Source: Actinoplanes regularis (GTDB lineage: Bacteria > Actinomycetota > Actinomycetes > Mycobacteriales > Micromonosporaceae). Taken from it: 64,000 nt of DNA. The notes beneath the pieces are model-generated. The model had not been told where the DNA came from. It was given only the letters and a program-made list of their open reading frames with translations, and made no database searches. The stretch lies in contig NZ_FZNR01000001.1 of the NCBI RefSeq assembly GCF_900188005.1, positions 496,001 to 560,000 on the forward strand, written 5' to 3'. This document shows, piece by piece, positions 16,728-26,675 of the stretch. A program made the position numbers and the translations under genes. Numbering within the stretch: the first letter of the stretch is position 1; every line of letters begins with the position of its first letter.

Positions 16728-18295
16728 CACCCATTCCCGATCGCGCCGACGTGGTGATCATCGGAGCCGGTCACAACGGCCTGGTCTCCGCGATCCTGCT
16801 GGCCCGCGCCGGGCTCGACGTCGTCGTGCTCGAGGCGGCCGGGGTGCTCGGCGGCGCGACCCGCACCGAGCATCCGTTCCCCAAGGTGCCCGGCCTCGGC
16901 CAGTCCACCGGCTCCTACCTGCTCGGTCTGATGCCGCCGGAGCTGCTGCGCACGCTCGACGTCGACATCCCGGTGCTGCGCCGCGATCCGCACTACTTCC
17001 TGCCCACCCCCGGCCCGCCCGGCTCGCCGTTCCTGCTCTTCGGCCGCGACCGGAAGGCCGTCCGGCAGCAGCTGGAGACGTTCTTCTCGGCCCGTGACGC
17101 GGCCGCCGACGAGGCCCTCGCGGTGGAGATCGGCGCGCTGCGCGCCGATCTGGCGGCGTCCTGGCTCGAGGAGCCGGCACCGGTCGAGGAGATCGCCGAC
17201 CGGTACGTGCGGCCGCAGTTGCAGAGCACGTTCCTCGATCTGGTGCGTGGCTCGGTCGCCGACTACCTGGCCCGGTTCGGCTTCAAGAGCGAGCTGCTGA
17301 CCAGCATGTATGCGGTCACCGACGGCCTGTCCGGCCTGACCGCCGGGCCGGACGACCCGGGCACCGGGCACAACTTCCTGGTGCACAACATGTGCCGGCT
17401 GCCCGGCGCGGACGGCACCTGGCTGATCGCCGAGGGCGGCATGGGCACGGTCTCCCGGACCTTCGCCGACGCGGCCCGGGCTGCCGGCGCCCGGCTCTAC
17501 ACCGACTCGGCGGTGACCTCGGTGACCGTTGACGGCGGCGCGGCCAGCGGTGTCGTGCTCGCCGACGGCCGGTCGATCAGCGCTCGGGTGGTGCTCGGCA
17601 GCTGCGATCCGTACCGGCTGATGTCCCTGGTCCCGGCGGGCACGCTGCCTTCCGCGCTGACCGAGCACATGAACGCGGTGAAGCGCCCCGGCAACACTCT
17701 CAAGGTCAACCTCGCGCTGCGCGGGCTGCCCGAGTTCACCTGCCTGCCGGAGGGCACGCCGTCGCCGTTCGGCTCCACGATCCATCTGCTGCCCGGCGCG
17801 GGCGACTCGCCGATGGCCGCGCTGCGGAACATGTGGGCGCAGGTGCGGGCCGGGGAGCTGCCCTCGGAGCCGACCATCGAGTGGTACCTGCACACCACGG
17901 TCGACCCGTCCCTGCGGGACGCCGGTGGCCACCACTCGTCCGCGCTCTTCGTGCAGTCGGTGCCGTTCCAGCCCGCCGGTTCGTCCTGGGACGCGGAGCT
18001 CCCGGCATATGTCGACCGCCTGCTGGCGATCTGCGACCGCTACGCCCCGGGCACGTCCGACCTGGTCGCCGATATCTTCCCGCTGACCCCGCCGGGCATC
18101 GAGGAGCACTTCGGCATCACCGGCGGTCACATCCACCACGTCGACAACACCGTCGCCTTCGACCAGCGGATGCCCTATTTCACCGGAGTCGACGGCCTCT
18201 ACGCGGGCTCGGCCGGCACCCACCCGGCGGGCAGCGTCATCGGCGCCGCCGGCCACAACGTCGCTGTCCGCATCCTGAAAGACCTCAACCCTTAA
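16724..18295 (+). CDS. FAD-dependent oxidoreductase, phytoene desaturase/PYROXD2-like
   Basis: Flavoprotein of the phytoene-desaturase/amine-oxidase superfamily (523 aa). The N-terminal Rossmann motif is VVIIGAGHNGLVSAILLARAG, with Glu at the end of the second strand (VVVLEAAGVLGG). The C-terminal FAD contact is YAGSAGTHPAGSVIGAAGHN, which resembles PYROXD2-like proteins more than true carotenoid desaturases. The substrate is unknown, and no carotenoid genes are nearby. Start overlaps the YihY stop. Directly after its TAA stop begins the inverted-repeat zone at 18296. Confidence 0.87.
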   Translation: MTPIPDRADVVIIGAGHNGLVSAILLARAGLDVVVLEAAGVLGGATRTEHPFPKVPGLGQSTGSYLLGLMPPELLRTLDVDIPVLRRDPHYFLPTPGPPGSPFLLFGRDRKAVRQQLETFFSARDAAADEALAVEIGALRADLAASWLEEPAPVEEIADRYVRPQLQSTFLDLVRGSVADYLARFGFKSELLTSMYAVTDGLSGLTAGPDDPGTGHNFLVHNMCRLPGADGTWLIAEGGMGTVSRTFADAARAAGARLYTDSAVTSVTVDGGAASGVVLADGRSISARVVLGSCDPYRLMSLVPAGTLPSALTEHMNAVKRPGNTLKVNLALRGLPEFTCLPEGTPSPFGSTIHLLPGAGDSPMAALRNMWAQVRAGELPSEPTIEWYLHTTVDPSLRDAGGHHSSALFVQSVPFQPAGSSWDAELPAYVDRLLAICDRYAPGTSDLVADIFPLTPPGIEEHFGITGGHIHHVDNTVAFDQRMPYFTGVDGLYAGSAGTHPAGSVIGAAGHNVAVRILKDLNP

Positions 18296-18826
18296 AACCC
18301 AAGACCAAAATCCTGATCCGGTACGAACCATGGAGCCCCCTGGCCAGGCCACAGGCCAAGCCCCGTGCGAATCTCGCGCGACCGGCCGGCCTCTCGGGGT
18401 CCCGGCCGCGTCACATGGCGACACGACGGCCGGCCCCAATCGGCTGCGCGCCGGATGAAGGGCTCAACACGACGGTGAGAACCAGCCGCTTCGACCGGCT
18501 GGCTCTCACCGTCGTGATCAAGGTGGCGACACCACCGCCGGCCCCAGCCAGGGATCGGCGGCTGGGGTCGGCGGGGGCCATAACGGCCCGGATACCACCG
18601 GGACCAGCCGAGGCGGCGAGTCGCGTTGCTCGGCTGGGGTCCCGCCGGGGGAACCAGCCGCGACCGTGAGTCGCGTTGCTCGGTCGGAGTTCCGTCGGCC
18701 TGGCGTCCCGACCGCATCACCGTGCGGCGCGCCCGGGACCCCGAAGGGCCGGGCGGTCGCGCGAGATCGGCACGGGACTCGGCTTGTAGCCTGCGGCGGG
18801 ACTCCTGGTTCGTACCTCGATATGGG
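18296..18826. repeat. Gene-free zone of nested inverted repeats between convergent genes
   Basis: 531 bases without a credible gene. Two outer arms of about 100 bp (18321-18420 and 18718-18815) are imperfect reverse complements, by eye about 85% identical; both begin with GTACGAACCA read inward. Inside lie four hairpins: 18468-18516, 18535-18574, 18600-18643 and 18650-18693, all with CCAGCC/GGCTGG-type or related stems. The last two share the 16-base loop region GAGTCGCGTTGCTCGG (18618 and 18668) and form a 50-bp tandem duplication. It may act as a bidirectional terminator, a dispersed palindromic element, or both. Base composition is like the neighbours. Confidence 0.85.
18468..18516. terminator. 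Strong hairpin inside the inverted-repeat zone
   Basis: Arms of 21 bases (18468-18488 and 18496-18516) pair at 20 of 21 positions around the 7-base loop CTTCGAC. It lies between the convergent FAD oxidoreductase and MBL-Rieske genes and is the most stable candidate terminator in this interval. No U-tract follows. Confidence 0.7.
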
Positions 18827-20392
18827 TCAGGGGTTTTCGGTCTTGTGGGCCCGGATCTTGTGGCCGACGCCGGTCAGGCAGCGGCCGCTGGGCAGGTCGA
18901 ACTTCCAGCCGTGCAACTGGCAGGTCAGGACGTTGCCCTCGACGATGCCGAAGCGGGAGAGGTCGGCCTTCAGGTGCGGGCAGCGGCGCTGCACGGTCCA
19001 GTCGCCGAACTGGGTGTCCTCGGCGTCGACCGACTTCTCGTGCTCGTCGTACCAACCCTCGGCGTACTGCAGGCGCTCCTCGGAAAGGCACTTGAAGAAC
19101 GCGTAGACGAACTCGTTGTACTGGCCGATCCGGGCCGCGGAGAAGCGGCAGGAGAGGAAGAGCGAGTTGACCCAGTCGCCCTCGTCGATGTAGATCAGGT
19201 GCTCGATCAGGGCGCGGCCGGTCTTGAAGCGGTAGCGGACCTTCTCGTCGGCGTAGGGACGGACCTGCTTGCCGGGGAAGTCGACCACGATCGACTCGAT
19301 GATCTCGCCGTCCGGGCCGAACGAGTCGGTCAGGTCGAAGCGGACCGGGCCACCGACGCCCTTCGCCATGTAGATCGACTCTTCGAGCAGCGGCTCGATC
19401 CGCTTCTTCAACTCGCCCAGCACGTCGATCTCGGGGTGCCGCCAGGACGCCTTCTCGGCCGCGATGATCGGGGCCTTGCGCTGGCGCATCTCCTCCAGAT
19501 GGGCGGCCTTGTTGGCGAAGAACTCCTCGACCGGCATCGGGTGCGTCGTCGTCTGCGTGGCGCCACCGTCGGAGAGCACGGTCACGCTGCCCGGGAGCTG
19601 CACGACGGCGTTGGTGCCGCCGACCTTCGCGTACTCGCTCAGGAAGACCGACTGGTCGGGGAAGATGTTCCCCTCGTCACCGTGGATGTCGTTGAACTGC
19701 CAGAGCGAGTCGTCGAGGAAGCACGGCGGGCCGGCGATCGGGAAGACGTGGTCGGCCTTCAGGTCGTCGATGTAACGCCAGGTGCGGTCGAACTGCCGGT
19801 CCCGCTTCTGCTTGCCGAAAGCGGTCTTCGCGCTGTCCGGCAGCTCGTAGACCATCGGGTACCAGATCGCGCCGGAGAACTGCAGCATGTGCGCGTGCAC
19901 GTGGCCGAGCTCGTTGAACCGGGTGAGGTCCGACGGGCGGGCGTCGTTCTGGTTCAGCACGCGGATGCCGTCGTACTCCACCCAGAGTGACGAGTCACCG
20001 ATCGGGCCGTCGGTCGGGCTGATCAGCGCCTGGATCATCACCTTGAGGCCGCCGTCGAGCTCGTGCACCTCGTCCGACTTCGTCCGCAGGAAGCTTGTGA
20101 AGCCCAGGTCGCGCAGCTCGTCCTCGAGCTGGCTGGTCGGGTACTCCGGCAGCAGGACGGTGGCCTTCTTGTTGATGAACCGCTTCAGGTGCTCCGCGTC
20201 GAAGTGGTCCCGGTGCAGGTGGGAGACGTACAGGTAGTCGACGTTGCCCAGAGTCTCCCAGTCGAGCAGGGAATTGTCCGGGAACGGGAACCAAGAGGCG
20301 AAGTACGCCGGATTCACCCACGGATCGCACAGAATGCTGCCCGCGGCCGTGTCGATCCGCATGCTCGCATGGCCGGTGCCCGTGATCCGCAC
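18827..20392 (-). CDS. MBL-fold hydrolase fused to a Rieske [2Fe-2S] domain
   Basis: A 521-residue two-domain protein. GTG 20392 is chosen because GAGGAG lies 7 bases upstream. The N-terminal metallo-beta-lactamase domain carries the metal motif HLHRDHFDAEH near residue 70. The C-terminal Rieske domain (about residues 455-521) has RRCPHLKAD and TCQLHGWKF, giving CxH and CxxH ligands. This domain pair resembles CMP-N-acetylneuraminate hydroxylase (CMAH), where the Rieske domain is N-terminal in the animal enzymes as I recall. The substrate is unknown; no sialic-acid genes are visible nearby. Its stop touches the inverted-repeat zone. Confidence 0.85.
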   Translation of the reverse strand: MRITGTGHASMRIDTAAGSILCDPWVNPAYFASWFPFPDNSLLDWETLGNVDYLYVSHLHRDHFDAEHLKRFINKKATVLLPEYPTSQLEDELRDLGFTSFLRTKSDEVHELDGGLKVMIQALISPTDGPIGDSSLWVEYDGIRVLNQNDARPSDLTRFNELGHVHAHMLQFSGAIWYPMVYELPDSAKTAFGKQKRDRQFDRTWRYIDDLKADHVFPIAGPPCFLDDSLWQFNDIHGDEGNIFPDQSVFLSEYAKVGGTNAVVQLPGSVTVLSDGGATQTTTHPMPVEEFFANKAAHLEEMRQRKAPIIAAEKASWRHPEIDVLGELKKRIEPLLEESIYMAKGVGGPVRFDLTDSFGPDGEIIESIVVDFPGKQVRPYADEKVRYRFKTGRALIEHLIYIDEGDWVNSLFLSCRFSAARIGQYNEFVYAFFKCLSEERLQYAEGWYDEHEKSVDAEDTQFGDWTVQRRCPHLKADLSRFGIVEGNVLTCQLHGWKFDLPSGRCLTGVGHKIRAHKTENP

Positions 20393-20536
20393 TTGTCGCT
20401 CCTCTGCTTCGGCGCCTGTTTTCAAGGCAGCGCTGTGTGACCGCATCGAAAGTACAGCCGGGTTGCCGGGTTCCGCCCGGCGACCCCGTGACAGACTGAT
20501 GGCCGACTCACCGAGAGAGCGACGAGGAGAACCGAC

Positions 20537-20773
20537 GTGTCCGCGACGGAAGAACACCAGGACGTCTACGCTCCGGACCAGCTGAAGCCGACCAACCGGC
20601 GGCGGGCGCAGCGTGGCGCGATCATCTCGGCGATCGTCCTGTTGATGTTCTTCTGGGGCAACCAGCAGGGCAACACCGAGAAGGTGTGGCTCGTCGTGAT
20701 CGCGATCGGGCTGATCGGCGCCGTGGTCGGCGACATCGTGCTGCGTAAGGCCGGTCTCCGGCCGAACGACTGA
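20537..20773 (+). CDS. Small two-helix membrane protein
   Basis: 78 residues from GTG 20537, preceded by a good ribosome site (GAGGAG, 8 bases upstream). A charged N-terminus (about 1-27) is followed by two membrane helices (about 28-42 and 48-68, AIISAIVLLMFFWG and VWLVVIAIGLIGAVVG), ending in a short basic tail. I do not recognise a named family. It has its own strong terminator directly downstream and is divergent from the MBL-Rieske gene. Confidence 0.8.
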   Translation: MSATEEHQDVYAPDQLKPTNRRRAQRGAIISAIVLLMFFWGNQQGNTEKVWLVVIAIGLIGAVVGDIVLRKAGLRPND

Positions 20774-20788
20774 TCCATCTCACCACGA

Positions 20789-20818
20789 AAAAGGGTCCCG
20801 CCGGAGCGGGACCCTTTT
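20789..20818. terminator. Intrinsic bidirectional terminator
   Basis: Perfect 13-bp stem AAAAGGGTCCCGC (20789-20801) with GCGGGACCCTTTT (20806-20818) around the tetraloop CGGA. The A/T runs at the base give a U-tract in either direction. It separates the small membrane protein gene from the convergent DivIVA-domain gene. Confidence 0.95.
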
Positions 20819-20829
20819 CTCGTTCGTTG

Positions 20830-22011
20830 TCACCGCCGGCGCAGCAGGATGTCCTTCACCTCGCGCAGCGCGGCGTCGACCTCGGCCTCGAAGTACCCGT
20901 TCGGAACCAGGCCGAACTGCAGCATGTCGAGGTCATTCTCGTTCACCGGCATCGGGCCACGCCCGGTCATCGCCTGCAGGATGCTCTCGAACAGGCGGTC
21001 CACCTGCATCGGGTCGTACCCGCTGCCGAAGCGGCGCGGCTGGAACGTCCGGCGCAGCTGGTCCACGCGGTAGAGCTCACCGCCCGGCTCGCCCATCGGC
21101 GGGCCGGCCTGCTGCTGAGGCGGGCCGTAGCCGGCGGGCGGGCCACTCATCGGGGCGCCCTGCATCCCGCCCGGGGGCTGCTGCATCGGGCCGGGCGGCA
21201 GCTGCGGGCCGCCGTAGCCGCCACGCGGGTCACGGTCGGGCATCCGGATCTCGGCGGTCATGTCCGTGCGACCGTGCCGGCCGGGCTCGAAGCCGCCGAA
21301 GGTGGTGGGCTCGTCGTAGCCGCCCTGGTCGTATCCCTGCGGGGCATTCCGCTGCGGGAGCTGGGGCTGCTGCTGACCACCGTAGGTCGGCGGCTCGTCG
21401 TAACGGCCACCGTACGGATCCGGCGGGGGCAGCTGCGGGCGCTGCGGCATCTGCGGGGGCATCATCCGGTCGTCGCGGACCGGTGCGGGGATCCGCTCGG
21501 TCTGCGCCATGCCCGGGGTCACGCCGGGGTTGCCCATACCCGGGTTACCGAACTGCTGACCGGGGTTGCCGAACTGCTGCGGGCCGGGCTGCTGCGGGCC
21601 GCCCATGCCCATGCCGGCGCCGGCCATCCCGTTGCGCGGCATGCCACCGGAGAGCGCCGGCGGGCCGCTCGGCTGGCCGATCGGGCCGGACCGGTCGATA
21701 GCGCCGGAACGGTCCGCCGTGAGGCCGCTCCGCATCGAGTCACGCATCGGGTCGATCGGGCGGCCGCCACGCTCCTCGAACTCGGCGAGCTGCCGCTCGA
21801 CCCGGTCGAGGTGCAGGTCCACCTGCCACTCGTCGTATCCACCGAAACGCACCCGGAAGACGACGTCATGCACTTCCTGCGCGGCCACCGGCGGGCCGGC
21901 CTGCTCACCGGAGAGGGTCGCCTCGACCCGGTCCAGAAATGCGTCAACCTCGTCGACCTTGTAGCCCCGGCGCAGCGCACGCCGCCGGAAACGCTGTCCC
22001 TGACTCGTCAC
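20830..22011 (-). CDS. DivIVA-domain protein
   Basis: A 393-residue protein with a short DivIVA domain at the N-terminus (RALRRGYKVDEVDAFLDRVEATL). A second related segment follows (VRFGGYDEWQVDLHLDRVERQL), and a third lies at the C-terminus (PRRFGSGYDPMQVDRLFESIL). The middle (about 110-310) is Pro/Gln/Gly/Met-rich and probably disordered. GTG 22011 has GGGAG 7 bases upstream; GTG 22023 is an alternative. DivIVA proteins in actinobacteria organise poles and cell-wall growth, but this is not the canonical Wag31, which is longer in coiled coil. It follows rlmN on the same strand. Confidence 0.88.
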   Translation of the reverse strand: MTSQGQRFRRRALRRGYKVDEVDAFLDRVEATLSGEQAGPPVAAQEVHDVVFRVRFGGYDEWQVDLHLDRVERQLAEFEERGGRPIDPMRDSMRSGLTADRSGAIDRSGPIGQPSGPPALSGGMPRNGMAGAGMGMGGPQQPGPQQFGNPGQQFGNPGMGNPGVTPGMAQTERIPAPVRDDRMMPPQMPQRPQLPPPDPYGGRYDEPPTYGGQQQPQLPQRNAPQGYDQGGYDEPTTFGGFEPGRHGRTDMTAEIRMPDRDPRGGYGGPQLPPGPMQQPPGGMQGAPMSGPPAGYGPPQQQAGPPMGEPGGELYRVDQLRRTFQPRRFGSGYDPMQVDRLFESILQAMTGRGPMPVNENDLDMLQFGLVPNGYFEAEVDAALREVKDILLRRR

Positions 22012-22048
22012 AACGTCTCCCACTCCGTTTGCTGGGACCTAAGCCCAG

Positions 22049-23227
22049 TCACTGTGCCACCTCCGCGTCGGCTGCGACGCCTGCTGCGCCTGCCTGCGTC
22101 AACTCTCCCGCGGCCAGCTGACCGCAGGCACCGTCGATTTCCCGGCCGCGAGTGTCACGAACCGTCGTCGACACGCCAGCCTCTCGCAGCCGCCGGACGA
22201 ACTCGCGCTCGACCGGTTTCGGGCTGGCATCCCATTTGCTGCCCGGTGTCGGGTTGAGCGGGATGAGATTCACATGGGCCAGCTTGCCGTGCAGTAGGCG
22301 GCCTAGCAGGTCGGCACGCCAGGGTTGATCGTTTACGTCCCTGATCAGGGCGTATTCGATGGAAACCCGACGACCGGTCTGCGCCGCGTAGTCAAACGCG
22401 GCATCGAGCACCTCGGCCACCTTCCAACGCTGGTTGACGGGCACAAGCTCATCGCGCAGATCATCATCGGGGGCATGCAGTGACAACGCAAGAGTCACCG
22501 AAAGCTGTTCAGCGATCAACCGGCGCATTGCGGGCACCAAACCCACAGTTGACACCGTGATGTGCCGTTGTGAAAGTCCGAGACCCTCCGGAGCCGGAGT
22601 GGTCAGCCGTCGAACCGCCTCGATCACCCGGGGATAGTTGGCCAGCGGCTCACCCATCCCCATGAAAACCACCCGGGACAACCGGGGCGGTGAGCCGGTC
22701 ACCGCGCCGGAGGCGGCCACCCCGGCCAGATAGACCACCTGGTCGACGATCTCGGCCACCGAGAGGTTACGGGTCAGGCCCTGCTGGCCGGTCGCGCAGA
22801 ACGGGCAGGCCATGCCGCAGCCCGCCTGGCTGGAAACACAGGCCGTGACCCGGTCCGGGTAGCCCATCAGCACGCTCTCGACCAGCGCGCCGTCGTGCAG
22901 CCGCCACAGCGTCTTGCGGGTGGCACCGTCGTCGCAGGCCTGCTCGCGGACGGGGGTCAGCAGCGTGGGCAGCAGCTCGGTGGCGAGCTTGTCCCGCGTG
23001 GCCGACGGCAGGTCGGTCATCGCCGCGGCGTCGCGCACCAGGCGGCCGAAGTAGTGGGTGGAGAGCTGCTTGGCCCGGAAGGCCGGCTCGCCGAGACCTG
23101 CCACCGCGGTCTTGCGCGCGGCGAGGTCCAGGTCGGCGAGGTGACGAGGGGGCATGCTCGGACGGCGCCGAGTCGGCACCGCGTCGGGCTGGTCGGGACT
23201 GGTCGGGATGACCGGAAGAATCGTCAT
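22049..23227 (-). CDS. rlmN: 23S rRNA (adenine-2503-C2)-methyltransferase RlmN
   Basis: Radical-SAM enzyme that methylates A2503 of 23S rRNA and A37 of some tRNAs (392 aa). The radical-SAM cluster motif is [12 protein letters not shown] (CxxxCxxC) near residue 135. [14 protein letters not shown] follows, and the C-terminal cysteine needed for catalysis is in DGACGQLA. It lies 43 bp after cdsA on the same strand, the order found in other actinobacteria. Confidence 0.96.
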   Translation of the reverse strand: MTILPVIPTSPDQPDAVPTRRRPSMPPRHLADLDLAARKTAVAGLGEPAFRAKQLSTHYFGRLVRDAAAMTDLPSATRDKLATELLPTLLTPVREQACDDGATRKTLWRLHDGALVESVLMGYPDRVTACVSSQAGCGMACPFCATGQQGLTRNLSVAEIVDQVVYLAGVAASGAVTGSPPRLSRVVFMGMGEPLANYPRVIEAVRRLTTPAPEGLGLSQRHITVSTVGLVPAMRRLIAEQLSVTLALSLHAPDDDLRDELVPVNQRWKVAEVLDAAFDYAAQTGRRVSIEYALIRDVNDQPWRADLLGRLLHGKLAHVNLIPLNPTPGSKWDASPKPVEREFVRRLREAGVSTTVRDTRGREIDGACGQLAAGELTQAGAAGVAADAEVAQ

Positions 23228-23270
23228 GGCGTATCCAGTCTCCCACGCTCTCCGGGTAGGTCGCCCATAG

Positions 23271-24272
23271 CTAGTTCGGCGCGATGATCGCGAAGAGCAG
23301 GTAGGCGGTAGGGACCGCGAAGAGGATGGAGTCCAGCCGATCCATCAGCCCGCCGTGCCCGGGCAGCAGGTTGCTCATGTCCTTCACGCCGAGGTCCCGC
23401 TTCAGCATCGACTCGGCAAGATCGCCGAGGACCGCGACCACGGAGATCACCGCACCGAACAGCAGGCCGTGGTAGACCGGGATCTCCATCAGGAAGAACA
23501 ACAGCGCGGCACTGCCGATGGCGGACGCGGTGACCGAGCCCGCGAAGCCCTCCCAGGACTTCTTCGGGCTGATCTTCGGTGCCATCGGGTGCTTGCCGAG
23601 GAAGACGCCGGCCGCGTACCCGCCGGTGTCGGAGAGCACCACGGCGACCACGACGGCGAGCACCCGCCATTGGCCGTCCTCCGGGCGCACCAGCATGCCG
23701 GCGAAGCTGAGCAGGAACGGCACGTAGACCGCGATCAGGGTGGTCGCGGTGAAGTCGCGGCGCACGGCAGCGACGCCGTCGGCGAGACGCCAGAGGCACG
23801 CGGCGCCGATCGTCGCGACCAGGCCGAGGGTGAGCGCGTCCGGGCCCTCGTACCAGGCCAGGCCGGTCATCACCGCGGTGCCGGCGATCAGTGGGATCAG
23901 CGGCGGGCGGGCGCCGGTCACGGAGAGCGCGCGGGTTGTCTCCCAGACGCCGACAGCGGCGGCGACGACCACCACACCCAGCAGGGCCGGCGGCCAGACC
24001 AGCAACGAGGCCAGTACGACCAGGCCCAGGCTGACCCCGACCGCGATGGCGGCGGGAAGGTTCCGGCCGGCCCGGCTCTTGCCCTTCTCACCGCGGCCGG
24101 CTCGGCGCTTTCCGGGGCCACGCTTGGCAGGCGGCGTCTCCGGCCGCTGCTCGTCCGCGTGCCAGGCGGGATTCTGGTACGCCGGGCCACCGGGGCTGCC
24201 ATAGGCGTACGGCGTCGGCACGCTCGTGTCGTCGCCGGAGGTCTGCCCGGCACGCGGATCGAGGTAGGACAT
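23271..24272 (-). CDS. cdsA: Phosphatidate cytidylyltransferase
   Basis: Membrane enzyme making CDP-diacylglycerol from phosphatidic acid and CTP, the entry to phospholipid synthesis (333 aa). After a polar N-terminus of about 75 residues come eight or so membrane helices. The family signature [29 protein letters not shown] (split here as [13 protein letters not shown] and [15 protein letters not shown]) is intact. The ATG shares one base with the frr stop (TGATG), so translation is coupled. Confidence 0.96.
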   Translation of the reverse strand: MSYLDPRAGQTSGDDTSVPTPYAYGSPGGPAYQNPAWHADEQRPETPPAKRGPGKRRAGRGEKGKSRAGRNLPAAIAVGVSLGLVVLASLLVWPPALLGVVVVAAAVGVWETTRALSVTGARPPLIPLIAGTAVMTGLAWYEGPDALTLGLVATIGAACLWRLADGVAAVRRDFTATTLIAVYVPFLLSFAGMLVRPEDGQWRVLAVVVAVVLSDTGGYAAGVFLGKHPMAPKISPKKSWEGFAGSVTASAIGSAALLFFLMEIPVYHGLLFGAVISVVAVLGDLAESMLKRDLGVKDMSNLLPGHGGLMDRLDSILFAVPTAYLLFAIIAPN

Positions 24273-24829
24273 CAGACTTCGAGTAGCTCGGCTTCCTTGT
24301 GTTTGACCAGCTCGTCGACGACCGAGACGTACCGGTGGGTGATGTCGTCGAGCTCCTTCTCGCCGCGACGGCCCTCATCCTCGCCGGTTCCGCCGTCCTT
24401 GACCAGCTTGTCGATCTGCTCCTTGGCCTTGCGGCGCACGTTGCGGATGGCGACCCGGCCCTCCTCGGCCTTGGACCGCGCCACTTTGATCATCTCGCGG
24501 CGGCGTTCCTCGGTCATCTGCGGGAGGTGGATGCGCAGCTGGGTGCCTTCGTTGTTCGGGTTGACCCCGAGGTCCGAGTCACGGATGGCGCGCTCGATCG
24601 GGCCGAGCTGGGTGTTGTCGTACGGCTTGACGATGACCATGCGGGGCTCCGGGACGCCGACGGAGGCCATCTGCGTCACCGGGGTGGGCGCGCCGTAGTA
24701 GTCCACCATGATCTTCGAGAACATCGCCGGAGTGGCCCGGCCGGTCCGGATGGCGGCGAACTCCTCCTTGGCATGCTCGACCGCGCTGTCCATCTTCTCT
24801 TCGGCCTCGAAGAGGGTTTCCTCGATCAC
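24272..24829 (-). CDS. frr: Ribosome recycling factor
   Basis: 185 aa, the standard family length. It splits post-termination ribosomes together with EF-G. The N-terminus [20 protein letters not shown] and the segment [17 protein letters not shown] (conserved R-GRA) match the long three-helix bundle, and the C-terminal part has [21 protein letters not shown] start at 24829. It lies 73 bp downstream of pyrH in the rpsB-tsf-pyrH-frr-cdsA series. Confidence 0.97.
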   Translation of the reverse strand: MIEETLFEAEEKMDSAVEHAKEEFAAIRTGRATPAMFSKIMVDYYGAPTPVTQMASVGVPEPRMVIVKPYDNTQLGPIERAIRDSDLGVNPNNEGTQLRIHLPQMTEERRREMIKVARSKAEEGRVAIRNVRRKAKEQIDKLVKDGGTGEDEGRRGEKELDDITHRYVSVVDELVKHKEAELLEV

Positions 24830-24902
24830 CGGCTCTTCTCGCCTCCTTGCTGTCTTCGGTGGTGCCGGATGTGGGAACGTCTGCCGCGGGGCGAGCGCGA
24901 GC

Positions 24903-25664
24903 TCACGCGGTGATCAGAGTGCCGATCTTCTCGCCCGCGCACGCGCGCACGATCGTGTCGTCGCCGTCCGCGCCGAAGACCAGCATGGGCAGCTTGTTCT
25001 CCTCGCACAGGCTGAAGGCGGCCTGGTCGGCCACCCGCAGGCCACGCTGGAGAATCTCCTGGAAGGTGATGTTCTCCAGCTTGCGCGCGTCGGGGTCGAT
25101 CCGCGGGTCGGCGGTGTACACCCCGTCGACACCGTTCTTGCTCATCAGCACCATGTCGGCGTGGATCTCCAGCGCGCGCTGGGCGGTCACCGTGTCGGTC
25201 GAGAAATACGGCATACCGGCGCCGGCGCCGAAGATCACGACGCGGCCCTTCTCCAGGTGCCGGATCGCGCGCAGCGGGATGTACGGCTCGGCGACCTGGG
25301 CCATGTGGATAGCCGTCTGGACCCGGGTCTCGATCCCCTCCTTCTCCAGGAAGTCCTGGAGAGCGAGGCAGTTCATCACCGTCCCGAGCATGCCCATGTA
25401 GTCGGCGCGGTTTCGGTCCATACCGCGCTTCTGCAGCTCAGCGCCGCGGAAGAAGTTGCCGCCACCGACCACGACGGCCACCTGGATGCCGCGTCGGTTC
25501 ACCGTGGCGATCTGCTTGGCCAGCGCTTGCACCACGTCGGGGTCGACGCCGACCGCGCCGCCGCCGAACACCTCACCGGACAGCTTCAGCACCACCCGGC
25601 GCGGCCGCATGGTCGGCGGGTCCTGATCGTCAACCGTGGCGGACTGCTCGGTCACCATCGTCAT
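24903..25664 (-). CDS. pyrH: UMP kinase
   Basis: Phosphorylates UMP to UDP; an amino-acid-kinase fold protein, not a P-loop UMP/CMP kinase (253 aa from ATG 25664). Visible motifs are [12 protein letters not shown] near residue 22, [28 protein letters not shown] and [15 protein letters not shown]. The N-terminal 20 residues are a short extension over the E. coli enzyme. An upstream in-frame start at 25727 would add 21 unlikely residues. It lies 103 bp after tsf. Confidence 0.96.
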   Translation of the reverse strand: MTMVTEQSATVDDQDPPTMRPRRVVLKLSGEVFGGGAVGVDPDVVQALAKQIATVNRRGIQVAVVVGGGNFFRGAELQKRGMDRNRADYMGMLGTVMNCLALQDFLEKEGIETRVQTAIHMAQVAEPYIPLRAIRHLEKGRVVIFGAGAGMPYFSTDTVTAQRALEIHADMVLMSKNGVDGVYTADPRIDPDARKLENITFQEILQRGLRVADQAAFSLCEENKLPMLVFGADGDDTIVRACAGEKIGTLITA

Positions 25665-25767
25665 GAGTCCCGCCTTCCCTTCACTTTCTGCAGGAGACCT
25701 TATGCGACCGGGAGGCCGGACGCTCAATCGCGTACCCGACCTCCCGTACCAAAACGCTTGTGGAGCC

Positions 25768-26598
25768 TTACTCCTGGCCGACCTCGTAGCGGACGAACCG
25801 GGTGATCTCGATCCCAGCCTCGCTGGCGACCTGCTTGACCGTCTTCTTGTTGTCGACGACCGAAGCCTGCTCGAGCAGGACGAAGTCCTTGAAGAAGGAG
25901 TTCACCCGGCCGTCGACGATCTTCGAGATGGCCTGCTCGGGCTTGCCCTCCTCGCGAGCGGTCTGCTCGGCGATCCGGCGCTCCGACTCGACGACCTCGG
26001 CCGGAACCTCGTCGCGGGTCAGGTACTTCGGCCGCATCGCGGCGATCTGCATGCCGACGCCACGAGCGTCCGCGTCGGCGGCCTCGTCGTCCTTGCCGGC
26101 GTACTCGACCAGGACACCGACCTGCGGCGGCAGGTCCTGCGCCTTGCGGTGCAGGTAGACCGCGACGTTGCCCTCGACGATCGTGAAGCGGTTCAGGACG
26201 ATCTTCTCGCCGATCTTGGCGGCGTACTCCTGAACGGTGTCGGCGACGGTCTTGCCGTCCTCCAGCGTCGCGGCGAGCAGCGCGGCAGCGTCGGCGGCCT
26301 TGCTGGCCTCGCCGAACTCGACGAAGCGCTGACCCAGCGCGACGAAGTCCGGGGTCTTGGCGACGAAGTCGGTCTCACAGTTCAGCTCGAGCAGAGCCTT
26401 GCCGGAGTGGCTGACGATGCCGTTGGCGGCGGTGCGGCCGGCCCGCTTGCCGACATCCTTCGCGCCCTTGACGCGCAGGAACTCGACGGCCTTGTCGAAG
26501 TCGCCCGCAGACTCCTCGAGCGCCTTCTTGCAGTCCATCATGCCGGCACCGGTGAGATCGCGGAGCTTCTTCACGTCCGCGGCGGTGTAGTTAGCCAT
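25768..26598 (-). CDS. tsf: Elongation factor Ts
   Basis: Guanine nucleotide exchange factor for EF-Tu (276 aa). The N-terminal module is typical ([23 protein letters not shown]), and the core begins with [18 protein letters not shown], containing the conserved TDFV residues that contact EF-Tu. It is 77 bp downstream of rpsB, the universal order. Confidence 0.98.
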   Translation of the reverse strand: MANYTAADVKKLRDLTGAGMMDCKKALEESAGDFDKAVEFLRVKGAKDVGKRAGRTAANGIVSHSGKALLELNCETDFVAKTPDFVALGQRFVEFGEASKAADAAALLAATLEDGKTVADTVQEYAAKIGEKIVLNRFTIVEGNVAVYLHRKAQDLPPQVGVLVEYAGKDDEAADADARGVGMQIAAMRPKYLTRDEVPAEVVESERRIAEQTAREEGKPEQAISKIVDGRVNSFFKDFVLLEQASVVDNKKTVKQVASEAGIEITRFVRYEVGQE

Positions 26599-26675
26599 GA
26601 CTCTTCTCTCGATGTCAGTCGGGATTCGGCCGCCGTCACCGGCAAGCGACGGCGGCCGGAAGCACGTCGGTCGAC

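Noticed and set aside
16604..18439. 611-codon minus-strand frame
   Set aside because: Antisense to the FAD oxidoreductase, whose nucleotide-binding motifs are clear on the plus strand.
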